From NCBI RefSeq assembly GCF_900156495.1, contig NZ_FTNT01000006.1, forward strand, positions 185,422 through 249,421: 64,000 nucleotides of DNA, read 5' to 3'. How positions within the stretch are numbered: position 1 is the stretch's first letter; every line of letters begins with the position of its first letter. The notes below the pieces were generated by a model that had not been told where the DNA came from, made no database searches, and worked only from the letters and a program-made list of their open reading frames with translations. This stretch comes from Williamsia sterculiae. Lineage in GTDB: Bacteria > Actinomycetota > Actinomycetes > Mycobacteriales > Mycobacteriaceae. Positions 1 through 7,272 of this stretch are shown in pieces. Position numbers and translations under genes: made by a program.

Positions 1-668
1 TTGCGTGCCGCGGTCTCGGCGACCGACGCCCCGGCCTTTTCGCTGCCGGTGAGCGAGACTCCATGCACTCGAGGATCGGCGATCATGTCCGCGACCTGAT
101 CCGAGCTGGCGTAGACGTTGATGTATGCGTCCTCGGGCACCCCGGCGTCGTGCAGTATCTCGGCCATCAACGCCGACGACGCCGCGCAGATACCCGCGTG
201 CTTGAGGATGATCGTGTTGCCGGCCATCAGATTGGGAGCCACGAAGCGGGCTACTTGGTAATACGGGAAATTCCACGGCATCACTCCCACCAGCGGTCCC
301 ACCGGCACGGTCTGCACAATCGACTCCTGGGCGCCTTGCGGGTCCAGCGGCTCGTCGGCGAGCAGATCGGGACCGTGGTCGGCGTACCAGCGGTAGATCG
401 ACGCGGCCAGTCTCACCTCGCCCTCCGATTCCGCGAGTGGTTTACCCATCTCGGTGGTGATGGCCTGGGCGAGCTCGTCGGATCGCTCCTCGTAGATCTC
501 GGCCGTGCGACGCAACGCGGACGCCCGCGCAGTCGGGTCCAGCGCCCGCCACGAAACGAACGCCCTCGCGGACCGCGAGAGCACCGCATCTACGTCACTG
601 TCGGTCAGCGAGTCGAACTCGCGCTGAGTGCGGCCGGTCGCGGGGTTGAATGTCACATACGAACTCAT
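1..668 (-). CDS. Aldehyde dehydrogenase (succinate-semialdehyde dehydrogenase type), 3' part outside the window
   Basis: The gene runs off the left edge; 222 N-terminal residues are visible. They read as the start of an NAD(P)-dependent aldehyde dehydrogenase of the succinate-semialdehyde/GabD group: cofactor-domain motif MPWNFPYYQ at residues 130-138, a KHA triplet near 156 where KPA or KPS is usual, and LTGSEKAGASVAE near 206-218. The catalytic Glu and Cys lie beyond the edge. The ATG at 666-668 follows an AAAGAG ribosome site at about 8 nt. A perfect inverted repeat ends 25 nt upstream of the start, so specific transcriptional control is likely. Substrate cannot be fixed from this part; oxidation of a short-chain semialdehyde or aldehyde to the acid is the family reaction. 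Confidence 0.9.
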   Translation of the reverse strand, partial: MSSYVTFNPATGRTQREFDSLTDSDVDAVLSRSARAFVSWRALDPTARASALRRTAEIYEERSDELAQAITTEMGKPLAESEGEVRLAASIYRWYADHGPDLLADEPLDPQGAQESIVQTVPVGPLVGVMPWNFPYYQVARFVAPNLMAGNTIILKHAGICAASSALMAEILHDAGVPEDAYINVYASSDQVADMIADPRVHGVSLTGSEKAGASVAETAAR

Positions 669-993
669 GTGGTGTCTCTTTCGTCAGGAAGAGCCATTGT
701 TGCTCAACGACGTTGCAACAATGGCGATTGGCGCCCCCGGCGAACACGTGTACACACTGTTGAGGTGTGGTGTTGTTCGCCCAGGTGTCGGAGTCGATGT
801 CCTGCCAGTCAACGAGAAGTCCGTCGGCGTCGAACGCCAACCAGCTGTGATTGGCGTGCATTGTCGTCTCGCGGGCTATGCGCTCGATTTTGTCGAACGC
901 TTCCGTGCCCATAACCGCGTGGCTCGGCAGTTCAGTGGTCGGCTCCAGCCAGCCGACAGGTTGATCGTGTCGCTGCGAGGGGCGGGCCTTCAT
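595..993 (-). CDS. Hypothetical protein, uncertain
   Basis: A 132-codon reading frame upstream of, and overlapping by 74 nt, the aldehyde dehydrogenase start. Its middle part has coherent composition and high third-position GC (acidic and aromatic stretch around WLAFDADGLLVDWQD). I do not recognise the family. The last part overlaps both the inverted repeat and the dehydrogenase start, so either the protein is real and ends inside the next gene, or it is a remnant whose end was remodelled. The start at 993 is a guess; upstream in-frame starts exist up to 1038. Confidence 0.3.
   Translation of the reverse strand: MKARPSQRHDQPVGWLEPTTELPSHAVMGTEAFDKIERIARETTMHANHSWLAFDADGLLVDWQDIDSDTWANNTTPQQCVHVFAGGANRHCCNVVEQQWLFLTKETPHEFVCDIQPRDRPHSARVRLADRQ
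693..725. promoter_or_regulatory. Perfect 11-bp inverted repeat upstream of the aldehyde dehydrogenase gene
   Basis: GCCATTGTTGC (693-703) and GCAACAATGGC (715-725) are exact reverse complements separated by 11 nt. The centre-to-centre distance of 22 bp places the two arms two helical turns apart, as expected for a dimeric regulator. It lies just upstream of the start of the minus-strand dehydrogenase gene. A regulator operator is the simplest reading; no candidate regulator gene adjoins it in the window. Confidence 0.55.
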
Positions 994-1105
994 GTCCGTC
1001 ACCACCTGAGACGCGAGGGAGAGCGGCCAGCTCAACAATGCTTCACCGCAACATATTTACGACTGTTGATGGCAGCTCTTCGTTGACCGGAACAGTCGAA
1101 TGCGG

Positions 1106-1302
1106 ATGGCAGATCCTCAACCTCTCCGCCCACTCAGTGTTCCACGATTGTCGTTCAGTGGCCACCCCCCCCCGGCACCCGGCCGGCCCTGTTGACGGCT
1201 GGTGAGTGGCCACTGCTCATTCCCATCGCTGTCGTCGCGGCCATAGCCATCCTGTTCGCAGCCACGGCCATCGGGGTCATCGTGTTCACTCTCGCCCGCT
1301 GA
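1106..1302 (+). pseudogene. Possible small proline-rich membrane protein broken at a C8 tract
   Basis: An ATG at 1106 opens a short frame (starting MADPQPLRPLSV) that enters a run of eight C at 1166-1173 and stops at 1195. In another frame, the sequence after the C-tract encodes a clean transmembrane helix (core IPIAVVAAIAILFAATAIGV) ending in FTLAR and a TGA at 1300-1302. A change in C-tract length would join the two into one single-span protein of about 65 residues. This could be a true frameshift, a slippage (phase-variable) site, a sequencing error, or coincidence. No family is recognised. Confidence 0.3.
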
Positions 1303-1715
1303 CACCGTGGTAGCGCGTGTACGCCACCACGGGTGATGGACTGTATGGTCAGGTGGGGACTCGGCGGTTGCGGCGGCGACATCAACCGCGCGCGAGCGAT
1401 GGTCGTTTCCAGTCGATGCTGCTTGACGGTGGCGTCGGTGGCATGGATCTCGTACGGTCGCTACCAACAGATGTTCCCTCGTTAAGGCCCTGAGCGAGGC
1501 ACAGCTCTTCGCTGCTCAGGAGGTCGATGAGAAATGATGGCCCGCCATTTGCTTGGTCCCATCAGCACCCACGCTGCGTCCCGCTCGTCGGTTGTCGTAC
1601 GACCCCAAGAGCATGACCTCATCGGAATGCGCCTCGACGGAGAGCGCACCGCCGGTAATCGTGCCGCGACAAGTTCGACGAAAATGTCTGCACGTTCGCA
1701 ACGACGGGCGCGCCA
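1303..1715. other. Intergenic region, nothing recognised
   Basis: About 410 nt with no convincing coding frame on either strand. Short open frames are present, but their composition is arginine- and serine-rich, as in antisense shadows. It probably contains the promoter of the molybdopterin oxidoreductase operon; no clear -35/-10 pair was identified. Confidence 0.4.
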
Positions 1716-3101
1716 ATGACGCAGGAGAACCCTCCAACCGGCCGTAACGATCGTGGCGACGGCAGCCGCGCACGTTCGACACAGACGCTAGGCTTTCACC
1801 GGTACGGATTCCCCAGTGGGTTGTGGCGGTGGATTGCTGCGCACCCGCCGCCGGGTGTGGGACGGATCAGGTGGCGCAGCCCGCTTCGCGGCCCATGGTT
1901 GACGTCAGTCTTCGGCCTCGTCCTCCTGATCACCTTGCCTGTGGTGATTGTGACGGGGCTGCTGTCCTACAGCGCGTATTCACCCCAGTTCGGCCAAGCC
2001 ATGCCTGCACACGTCGGGTGGTTCAGACTCCCCGACTTCGACTGGCCCACCAACCCGTCATGGTTGTACCGATTGACACAGGGACTACACGTCGGACTGG
2101 GATTGATCCTCATCCCCGTCGTCATCGCGAAACTGTGGTCGGTCATTCCACGGTTGTTCGCATGGCCACCAGCGCGGTCGACCGCGCAGCTCCTCGAACG
2201 GCTCTCACTGCTGATGCTAGTCGGCGGGATCCTCTTCGAAATCGTGACCGGCGTCCTCAACATCCAATACGACTACATATTCGGATTCGACTTCTACACC
2301 GCCCATTACTGGGGTGCGTGGGTTTTCCTCATCGGGTTCATCGTCCACATCGCGTTCAAGATTCCGCGTATGGCGTCGTCTTTGAAAACTATGTCGCTGC
2401 GGGCGGTGGCGCGTACTAGAACAGTCGACACGCACCCAGAACCTACGGACACAGACGGTCTGGTAGCAGCCGATCCCAGTCCTGCGACCATCAGTCGCCG
2501 CGGCGCACTCGGAGTGGTCGGTGGCGGGGCTGTTCTGATAGCCGCATTGACAGTCGGACAAACCATCGGCGGTGTGACCCGCCAGTTCGCGATTCTCCTC
2601 CCCCGCGGCCGAGACAGCGGTTCCGGACCCAATGACTTCCAAATCAATCGAACCGCACGTGCGGCCGGCATCGACCCAGCGACGACCGGAAGCAATTGGA
2701 CACTCACGGTGCACGGCAACCGTTCTGCCCCGATAAAGCTTGACCGCGCAACTCTTGCCGGAATGCCGCAGCACACAGCGCGATTGCCGATCGCATGTGT
2801 CGAGGGATGGTCAACCACCCAAACATGGACCGGGGTTCGCTTGCGTGACCTCGCGCGGATGGCGGGAACGCCAAGCCCTCACCGCACCCGTGTGACGTCG
2901 CTTGAACGCGTTGGCTCCTTCAACCAGGCGACACTGCAGGCAAACCAGATTCACGACTCGGACGCGTTGCTGGCGCTGCAGGTCAACGGCCAAGATCTCT
3001 CACTCGATCACGGGTTTCCGGCACGGATCATCATTCCGGCTCTACCCGGGGTGCACAACACCAAATGGGTCACCATGATCGAATTCGAGGACGCCCTATG
3101 A
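1716..3101 (+). CDS. Membrane-bound molybdopterin-dependent oxidoreductase with cytochrome-b-like domain
   Basis: 461 residues. The N-terminal half has four membrane helices (about 65-85, 125-145, 165-188, 200-220) with conserved histidines in TQGLHVGLG, TAHYWGAW and FIVHIAF, matching a b-type-cytochrome-like membrane domain. A further helix follows after SRRGALGVVGGG (about 260-280, resembling a twin-arginine segment). The C-terminal 150 residues are a sulfite-oxidase-type molybdopterin domain: Cys361 in IACVEGWS is the expected molybdenum ligand, followed by VRLRDLARMAG and a closing HNTKWVTMIEF. The likely role is an exported Mo-cofactor reductase or oxidase coupled through the membrane to the respiratory chain; the substrate is unknown. 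The ATG overlaps no strong ribosome site, so the first 30 residues are uncertain. It is translationally coupled to the next gene. Confidence 0.85.
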   Translation: MTQENPPTGRNDRGDGSRARSTQTLGFHRYGFPSGLWRWIAAHPPPGVGRIRWRSPLRGPWLTSVFGLVLLITLPVVIVTGLLSYSAYSPQFGQAMPAHVGWFRLPDFDWPTNPSWLYRLTQGLHVGLGLILIPVVIAKLWSVIPRLFAWPPARSTAQLLERLSLLMLVGGILFEIVTGVLNIQYDYIFGFDFYTAHYWGAWVFLIGFIVHIAFKIPRMASSLKTMSLRAVARTRTVDTHPEPTDTDGLVAADPSPATISRRGALGVVGGGAVLIAALTVGQTIGGVTRQFAILLPRGRDSGSGPNDFQINRTARAAGIDPATTGSNWTLTVHGNRSAPIKLDRATLAGMPQHTARLPIACVEGWSTTQTWTGVRLRDLARMAGTPSPHRTRVTSLERVGSFNQATLQANQIHDSDALLALQVNGQDLSLDHGFPARIIIPALPGVHNTKWVTMIEFEDAL

Positions 3102-3598
3102 CACGATTCGCCCGAATCTATGGCTCCTCACCGTGGCACCTGCTGACACTCACTGCAGGCTTCGCCGCACTGGTGGCTGCCGTGGCAACGATGAAACCCG
3201 CGGCACTCTGGAACCCCGCCTCGTGGTGGCAATCAATCGCCGTCTGGTTCGTTGCCGCCATCGTCGCGCACGATCTCGTCGCGTTCCCCGTCTACGCTTT
3301 AGCGGATCGAATCCTGCACCGCAACAATGGTCAACATCCGAGGGCGCAACACTCCGTAGGCAACTATGTTCGCCTGCCTGCCATAGCCACCGCTCTGACG
3401 TTTCTGATCTTCCTGCCCGGCATCATCCGACAAGGCGGGCTGGCGTACAAAGCCGCAACTGGCCAGACCCAAGACCCTTATCTGGCGCGATGGCTGTGGC
3501 TCACCGCCGGGTTCTTCGTCACCGCTGCCGTTGCCTACTCGATGAAACTCCTACGAGACCGGTACACCGCAGCCAAGGATCCAACGGCCGAACTGTAA
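3098..3598 (+). CDS. Small multi-span membrane protein, partner of the molybdopterin oxidoreductase
   Basis: 166 residues, starting at an ATG that overlaps the stop of the upstream gene (ATGA), so the two are translationally coupled. About four membrane helices are visible (near 14-35, 48-70, 95-115, 135-155), with HDLVAFPVYALADR after helix 2 and KLLRDRY near the end. No catalytic motif is recognised. The coupling suggests it supports assembly or electron transfer of the membrane oxidoreductase. An upstream in-frame start exists at 3065, but it would overlap the previous gene by 37 nt and is less likely. Confidence 0.75.
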   Translation: MTRFARIYGSSPWHLLTLTAGFAALVAAVATMKPAALWNPASWWQSIAVWFVAAIVAHDLVAFPVYALADRILHRNNGQHPRAQHSVGNYVRLPAIATALTFLIFLPGIIRQGGLAYKAATGQTQDPYLARWLWLTAGFFVTAAVAYSMKLLRDRYTAAKDPTAEL

Positions 3599-3696
3599 TT
3601 ACCTCGTCGTGAAGTCGACGGAGCACGTGCCTTCACTGGGCCAGCTGACGCTACCGAACATCGACCACTATCGAAACCGCAGGCAACGGTGAAGGG

Positions 3697-3919
3697 ATGG
3701 CCGAATCTCCACGCACAGAGGCAGTATCAATATCAGATCTCACAGATGGCGACAGGATCGTCCCGGATGACGGGACTCTTGTGCGCGTGGGAGGGTGATT
3801 ACATCACCTGGGAGCCCGACGGCGCCCACATCGAGGGCATTACCGACGACGGCGAAGTCGGCTCGTACATCTTCGCCAGAGACAAGCAGGTCCAGCGCAT
3901 CATTGAGCGCAAAGAATAA
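3697..3919 (+). pseudogene. Frameshifted small protein gene
   Basis: Two frames read as one protein interrupted by a single-base shift. The first starts at an ATG (3697) with MAESPRTEAVSISDLTDG, continues to LVRVGG and stops at 3798. In the next frame the sequence resumes immediately with DYITWEPDGAHIEGITDDG and ends in FARDKQVQRIIERKE at 3919. The joined product would be about 73 residues, acidic and probably of beta structure. A GTG in the second frame (3689) gives an uninterrupted 76-codon ORF, but its first 30 residues look like out-of-frame translation. The family is not recognised. Confidence 0.5.
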
Positions 3920-3987
3920 GCCTGACGAATGATGCAGAAGGCGCCCGGCGAGCGACCGCCGCCGGGCCCCCTCCATGACACTTGGCC

Positions 3988-4110
3988 TCAGTGATCCTGG
4001 TGTGACTGCTGGCGCTTCTCGTCGGCTTTGGCCTCGGCGCGTGCCCGGTCAGCTTCCGCTTCCTTGGCTGCCGCTGATGCAGTCTGGAATGCGATGACCA
4101 GATCAGGCCG
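3988..4110 (-). pseudogene. 3' fragment of a gene truncated by the IS110-family insertion
   Basis: About 38 C-terminal residues of an alanine-, glutamate- and lysine-rich helical tail (core AAAKEAEADRARAEAKADEK) ending in a TGA at 3988. Upstream the frame degenerates at the edge of the insertion element. It looks like the surviving end of a protein with a coiled-coil tail. No function can be assigned. Confidence 0.35.
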
Positions 4111-4158
4111 CCGCCTAGACGGTACGTAGCGGCACGGTCGCTGTGACGGGGTTGCGGG

Positions 4159-4240
4159 CCGGGGCCTCATTCACAAGATTCGTGGGTACCGAGCAGGGGT
4201 CGACTGCTCGGTACATCCCGACATTCGTGGGAGGCCCCGG
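4159..4240 (+). ncRNA. Folded left end of the IS110-family element; candidate bridge-RNA remnant
   Basis: A 10-bp outer stem pairs CCGGGGCCTC (4159-4168) with GAGGCCCCGG (4231-4240). Inside it an 11-bp stem pairs GTACCGAGCAG (4186-4196) with CTGCTCGGTAC (4204-4214) over a 7-nt loop. The unpaired strands on both sides carry the same 9-mer ATTCGTGGG (4178-4186 and 4223-4231). The fold sits directly upstream of the transposase start. IS110-group elements are known to encode a structured bridge RNA at this position, with guide segments in internal loops. The fold is seen; its identity as bridge RNA is inference, and no transcript is shown. Confidence 0.45.
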
Positions 4241-5310
4241 TGTTCACCGAGCGTACGAGCGTGGGGCCTCTACGTGCATGCACGATCGGTCGTTGCAGCA
4301 GCGATCGACGGCGTCACGGGCGAGCTCATCCAGACCAGACTGACCCCATCACACGAGCACATCCGATCCTGGCCCGGTGACCTTCCCGGGCCGGTTGCGG
4401 TGGCCTATGAGGCTGGCCCAACCAGGGTTCGGGCTGTCGCAGTCGCCGACCGCAGCCGGGACCCGGTGCGAGGTCGTCGCGCCATCGAAGCTCTAGCGAC
4501 CCCGTGGTGATGGGGTCAAGACCGACGCCAAGGACGCAGTACACCTGGCCCGCCTGCTCCGGTTGGACGAATTCGTCGCAGTGTCGATCAGGAGCACGCA
4601 CGCGACCTGATCCGTGCTCGTGGGGACGCGCGCGGTGACCTGATGCGTGCCCGTCCCCGGTTGTCGAAGCTCTTGCTGCGCCAGGGCATCGTCTGCTCCG
4701 GTGGCCAGGCGTGGACGACGGTCCAGCAGGCATGGCTGCGTCGTCAGCGGTTCGATTCACCGGCATTGCAGATGACCTTCGAGTCCGACTACGACGCCGT
4801 GCTCACCGTCAAGGCCCGCCGTGACCGGCTCGGCGACGCGATCGCAGTCATGGCCGCGGACAGCGAGTTCACCCCGATCGTTCGGCGACTGGGCTGCCTG
4901 CGCGGAGTCACCAACCTGACCGCACTCGCACTCGCCGTCGAACTTGGCGACTGGAACCGGTTCACCAGCAACACATCGGCTCCTTCGTCGGCTTGGTTCC
5001 CTCGGAGTACTCCTCGGGCGCATCACGGGTGCAGGGCTCGATCACCAAGACCGGCAACACCCACATCCGCAGGCTGCTCGTCGAGGCCACCTGGCACCAC
5101 CGTGCCCGCTACGTGGTCGGCAAGACCACGCGCGACCGTTGGGAACTCGCCTCACCAGCTGCTCGTACCCGCGGCGACGCCGGCAACCGGCGACTGCACA
5201 GCCGCTGGAACCTCTTCCGCGAGCGCCGCAAGCGCCACGTGGTCGCCAACGTCGCGATCGCCCGCGAGCTGGCCGATTGGTGCTGGTCGCTGGCCGTGCT
5301 CGAAGAGTAG
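4240..5310 (+). pseudogene. IS110-family transposase, multiply frameshifted
   Basis: Starts at a GTG (4240) with MFTERTSVG, then shifts frame before LYVHARSVVAAAIDGVTGEL. In the IS110 N-terminal (RuvC-like DEDD) domain this position normally reads LDVH, so the first catalytic Asp appears changed to Tyr. The reading degenerates around 4440-4640, resumes with RPRLSKLLLRQGIV and MTFESDYDAVLTVKARRDRL, loses one base near 4975, and finishes in a third frame with SEYSSGASRVQGSITKTGNT (the C-terminal Tnp domain with its conserved Ser) through WSLAVLEE. Full length would be about 350 residues, normal for the family. It cannot make an active recombinase. Confidence 0.85.
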
Positions 5311-5532
5311 TCACACCCCCACAAGCCGCTTCGTCGACCACCGTGGTGGAAGCAGCGCGTGGAACGACCCGCGAAACAGCTATGAGCAGTCCGACCCTGT
5401 CGGGCGACGCTCGATCCTAGACACGCGGTCTGCTCCTGCCGAACACCCCGTCCTGCGGCAATCAACCCGCGCATATCAGTCTGACCGCGCGTCACCGACG
5501 ACACGCTCACCACCGATCACGTCAACGAAGCA

Positions 5533-5568
5533 GAGGCGCCCGCCCCCACCATCCGGGACGGGCGCCTC
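5533..5568. terminator. Hairpin at the 3' end of the IS110-family element
   Basis: GAGGCGCCCG (5533-5542) pairs with CGGGCGCCTC (5559-5568), a 10-bp GC-rich stem with a 16-nt loop. There is no T-run on either side, so it may be an element-end structure rather than a true Rho-independent terminator. Confidence 0.35.
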
Positions 5569-5666
5569 ACCCTGCCCCTTCACAGGAAGTCGCTACATAT
5601 CAGCTGTCACTTGGGTCGACTCGTGGCGGCACTATGATGGTGTCTACCTCCGCCCTAGACGTCCCG

Positions 5667-5820
5667 TCATTCGCTGTCGACAAGGTCGCGTAGTTCATCT
5701 GGCGTCTTCCATGTCGCGCCGCGATGAGTCATGACATGGCAGTTGGCGCAGAGCAGTATCAAGTCATCGAGAGTTGTTCTTACCGCGCCAGACACATGTG
5801 GCGATTACATGTGGTTGGAC
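5667..5820 (-). pseudogene. C-terminal remnant of an HNH endonuclease
   Basis: On the minus strand the sequence reads PHVIATCVWRGKNN, shifts frame near 5772, then LDDLILLCANCHVMTHRG and TWKTPDELRDLVDSE to a TGA at 5667-5669. The CANCH motif, the preceding (D)NLILLC-type strand and the H upstream are the signature of the HNH domain of McrA-type or phage HNH nucleases. The N-terminal part and the first catalytic His-Asp region are eroded. Remnant of a mobile or phage-derived gene. Confidence 0.6.
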
Positions 5821-6000
5821 TTTGGATTTAGCCGTTGAGTGTGCGGTGGTCGCGAACTCGTGTCGACAAGCCGCGGAGTTTGGCAGTTCCAACGGGGAGG
5901 CCAACCTTCCCGACATGGTTCACGGTCAGACGTCGTTCACGCTAGCGTTCGGAAGCGTTGGCAACGTCTTGAAAAATTCATCCGCGTTAAACACGTAGCG

Positions 6001-6459
6001 TCATGCAGATTCGGATGATATGTCAGTAATCGAATTGGCGATTTCTGTTCCATCGGATCCCAGCCCGAGCAGAAGTCGTGGAACACTATTCATTCCCGGA
6101 GCGCCGACTGACAAGTTGTGATGCGCGTTGTATTGATAAAGAGCTTCGGAGGCGATGTCGATGTCATCCCGAGGCAGATTATCCCCTATTGCGTCGTATG
6201 AGCGAGCTAGCGTCTGGCCTATTGTTTCGCCCGCTCGTTGCGTAGTCAAAGGACGTTGCTGCCTGATTTGTTGCTCGCAGTCGCGCAACCATTCCAACAT
6301 TGGCTGCAGTTCTAAATTGCCGCGTAATAGAATCTGTTCGCGATTAGGATGGACGGTGTACGCCACGAGCACGACATCGTCGAACCAGTCTGGGTGCTGA
6401 CCTCCAGGGTGCCGCGAACCGCGCACTTCAAGCCGCAGTGCGACCGTTGCGGGCGTCAT
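6001..6459 (-). CDS. Hypothetical protein, probable immunity protein of a decayed polymorphic toxin
   Basis: 152 residues, intact, no membrane segment, acidic in its second half. Motifs visible: WFDDVVLVAYTVHPNREQI, LELQPMLEWLRDCEQQIRQQ and LYQYNAHHNLSVGAPGMNS. I do not recognise the family. Its ATG overlaps by 4 nt (ATGA) the stop of an upstream frame that looks like the C-terminal domain of a secreted polymorphic toxin, the standard arrangement of a toxin and its cognate immunity protein. Base composition is clearly lower in GC than the core genes, consistent with horizontal acquisition. Confidence 0.6.
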   Translation of the reverse strand: MTPATVALRLEVRGSRHPGGQHPDWFDDVVLVAYTVHPNREQILLRGNLELQPMLEWLRDCEQQIRQQRPLTTQRAGETIGQTLARSYDAIGDNLPRDDIDIASEALYQYNAHHNLSVGAPGMNSVPRLLLGLGSDGTEIANSITDISSESA

Positions 6460-6709
6460 TTCCCCTTGGTAAGCCTGTTGTACTCAGAGTTGGAGATGTC
6501 TCCGCTGTCTCGGAATTGTCTCAGAACATCATTGGGTACGTCCCGCGTGTGCTCCTCCGGGTATCCATGATAACCACCCCTGCCATCCGGCTGAAACGTG
6601 TAGATTTTGCGATCCTTATTCCGTAACGCTGATTGCCGTTCTGAACTGACTTGTTTAACACGTCTTGGTCTTCCTCGTCACTGAGGTCCATTGGCACGAC
6701 GAGAGTGCC
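6456..6709 (-). pseudogene. C-terminal fragment of a polymorphic toxin
   Basis: The 3' frame reads RKIYTFQPDGRGGYHGYP, then DVPNDVLRQFRDSGDISNSE and YNRLTKGK, ending in a TGA that overlaps the next ATG. About one base is missing near 6617: upstream, the adjacent frame supplies DLSDEEDQDVLNKSVQNGNQ before running into an in-frame TGA at 6710-6712. This layout (short globular C-terminal domain followed by an overlapping small gene) is that of polymorphic toxin tips. The secretion and repeat parts are missing, so it is a remnant. The toxin class is not identified. Confidence 0.45.
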
Positions 6710-7021
6710 TCAGATGACCGACGCAGGGATCTGAACCAAGCGGTCTTCGAGCGACTCTTCGTCTACGACGATCAGATTATCGCCAGCGACCGCCAACCAG
6801 AATTCGTGTTGCTGGCCGATCCAGATCTCGTGCACACCCTGAGGACCGAACGGAAACACCCCTGGATGACCCAATCCAAACCAGTGTCCTCAGCACCGCG
6901 CAGAGGTCGACCGAAGCGGTCCCAGAGGTCACAGGTGCCGACAAAACGGGCCACAAAGTACCGCGCGACCTGCCTTCGTACGCACGCCGGCACGCCACAA
7001 CCAACCGTCGACCTGTCGTGA
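6665..7021 (+). pseudogene. C-terminal remnant of a large serine recombinase
   Basis: The segment DRRRDLNQAVFERLFVYDDQ followed by EFVLLADPDLVHTL resembles the end of large serine recombinases (resolvase/recombinase family), where an LNQAFFxxLYV-type motif follows the coiled-coil region. The N-terminal catalytic and zinc-ribbon domains are absent; the first residues overlap the toxin remnant on the other strand. The tail after about 6880 probably continues in another frame. Supports a mobile-island origin for the flanking DNA. Assignment rests on motif memory only. Confidence 0.4.
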
Positions 7022-7065
7022 TGGCGTCGAACGCCCCAGGGGTCGCCTACCGTGGGAAAAAGAAA

Positions 7066-7093
7066 GAACCACGGTCCCTGAGGACCGTGGTTC
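7066..7093 (-). terminator. Rho-independent terminator of the first initiator tRNA
   Basis: GAACCACGGTCC (7066-7077) and GGACCGTGGTTC (7082-7093) form a 12-bp stem with a 4-nt loop. On the minus strand it is followed by TTTC and TTTTT (AAAAAGAAA on the plus strand at about 7057-7065). It lies 15 nt past the 3' end of the tRNA. Confidence 0.9.
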
Positions 7094-7107
7094 CAACCAT
7101 TCCTATT

Positions 7108-7184
7108 TGGTAGCGGGGACAGGATTCGAACCTGCGACCTCTGGGTTATGAGCCCAGCGAGCTACCGAGCTGCTCCACCCCGCG
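7108..7184 (-). tRNA. tRNA-Met (CAT), initiator type, copy 1
   Basis: 77 nt including an encoded CCA. The anticodon loop is CTCATAA. The anticodon stem ends in three G-C pairs (GGG/CCC) and position 1-72 is unpaired, the two hallmarks of initiator tRNA. The T-loop GGTTCGAATCC is intact. Identical in sequence to the copy at 8377-8453. Confidence 0.97.
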
Positions 7185-7272
7185 TCGGTGGTCCGACCGC
7201 GTCGGACCTGTTGAGCTTACAGGTCCGGCCAGAGGTGACGCGATCGGGTTCACCGGCCCTTCTCGGCAGGTG

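Larger units (their letters stand above)
4141..5600 (+). mobile_element. Degenerate IS110-family insertion sequence (ends approximate)
   Basis: The element consists of a 5' non-coding, strongly folded leader, a broken DEDD/IS110 transposase reading frame and about 290 nt of 3' non-coding DNA with a 10-bp hairpin. IS110 elements lack terminal inverted repeats, so the exact ends cannot be read from a single copy; boundaries given are estimates. Left flank: the tail of a truncated minus-strand gene. Right flank: the tail of an HNH endonuclease. Confidence 0.6.

Noticed and set aside
1117..1467. 116-codon minus-strand ORF
   Set aside because: Arg/Asp/Gly-rich with no coherent structure and antisense to the transmembrane-helix frame.
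5774..5998. 74-codon plus-strand ORF in the low-GC island
   Set aside because: Opposite the HNH tail, no ribosome site, no recognisable features.
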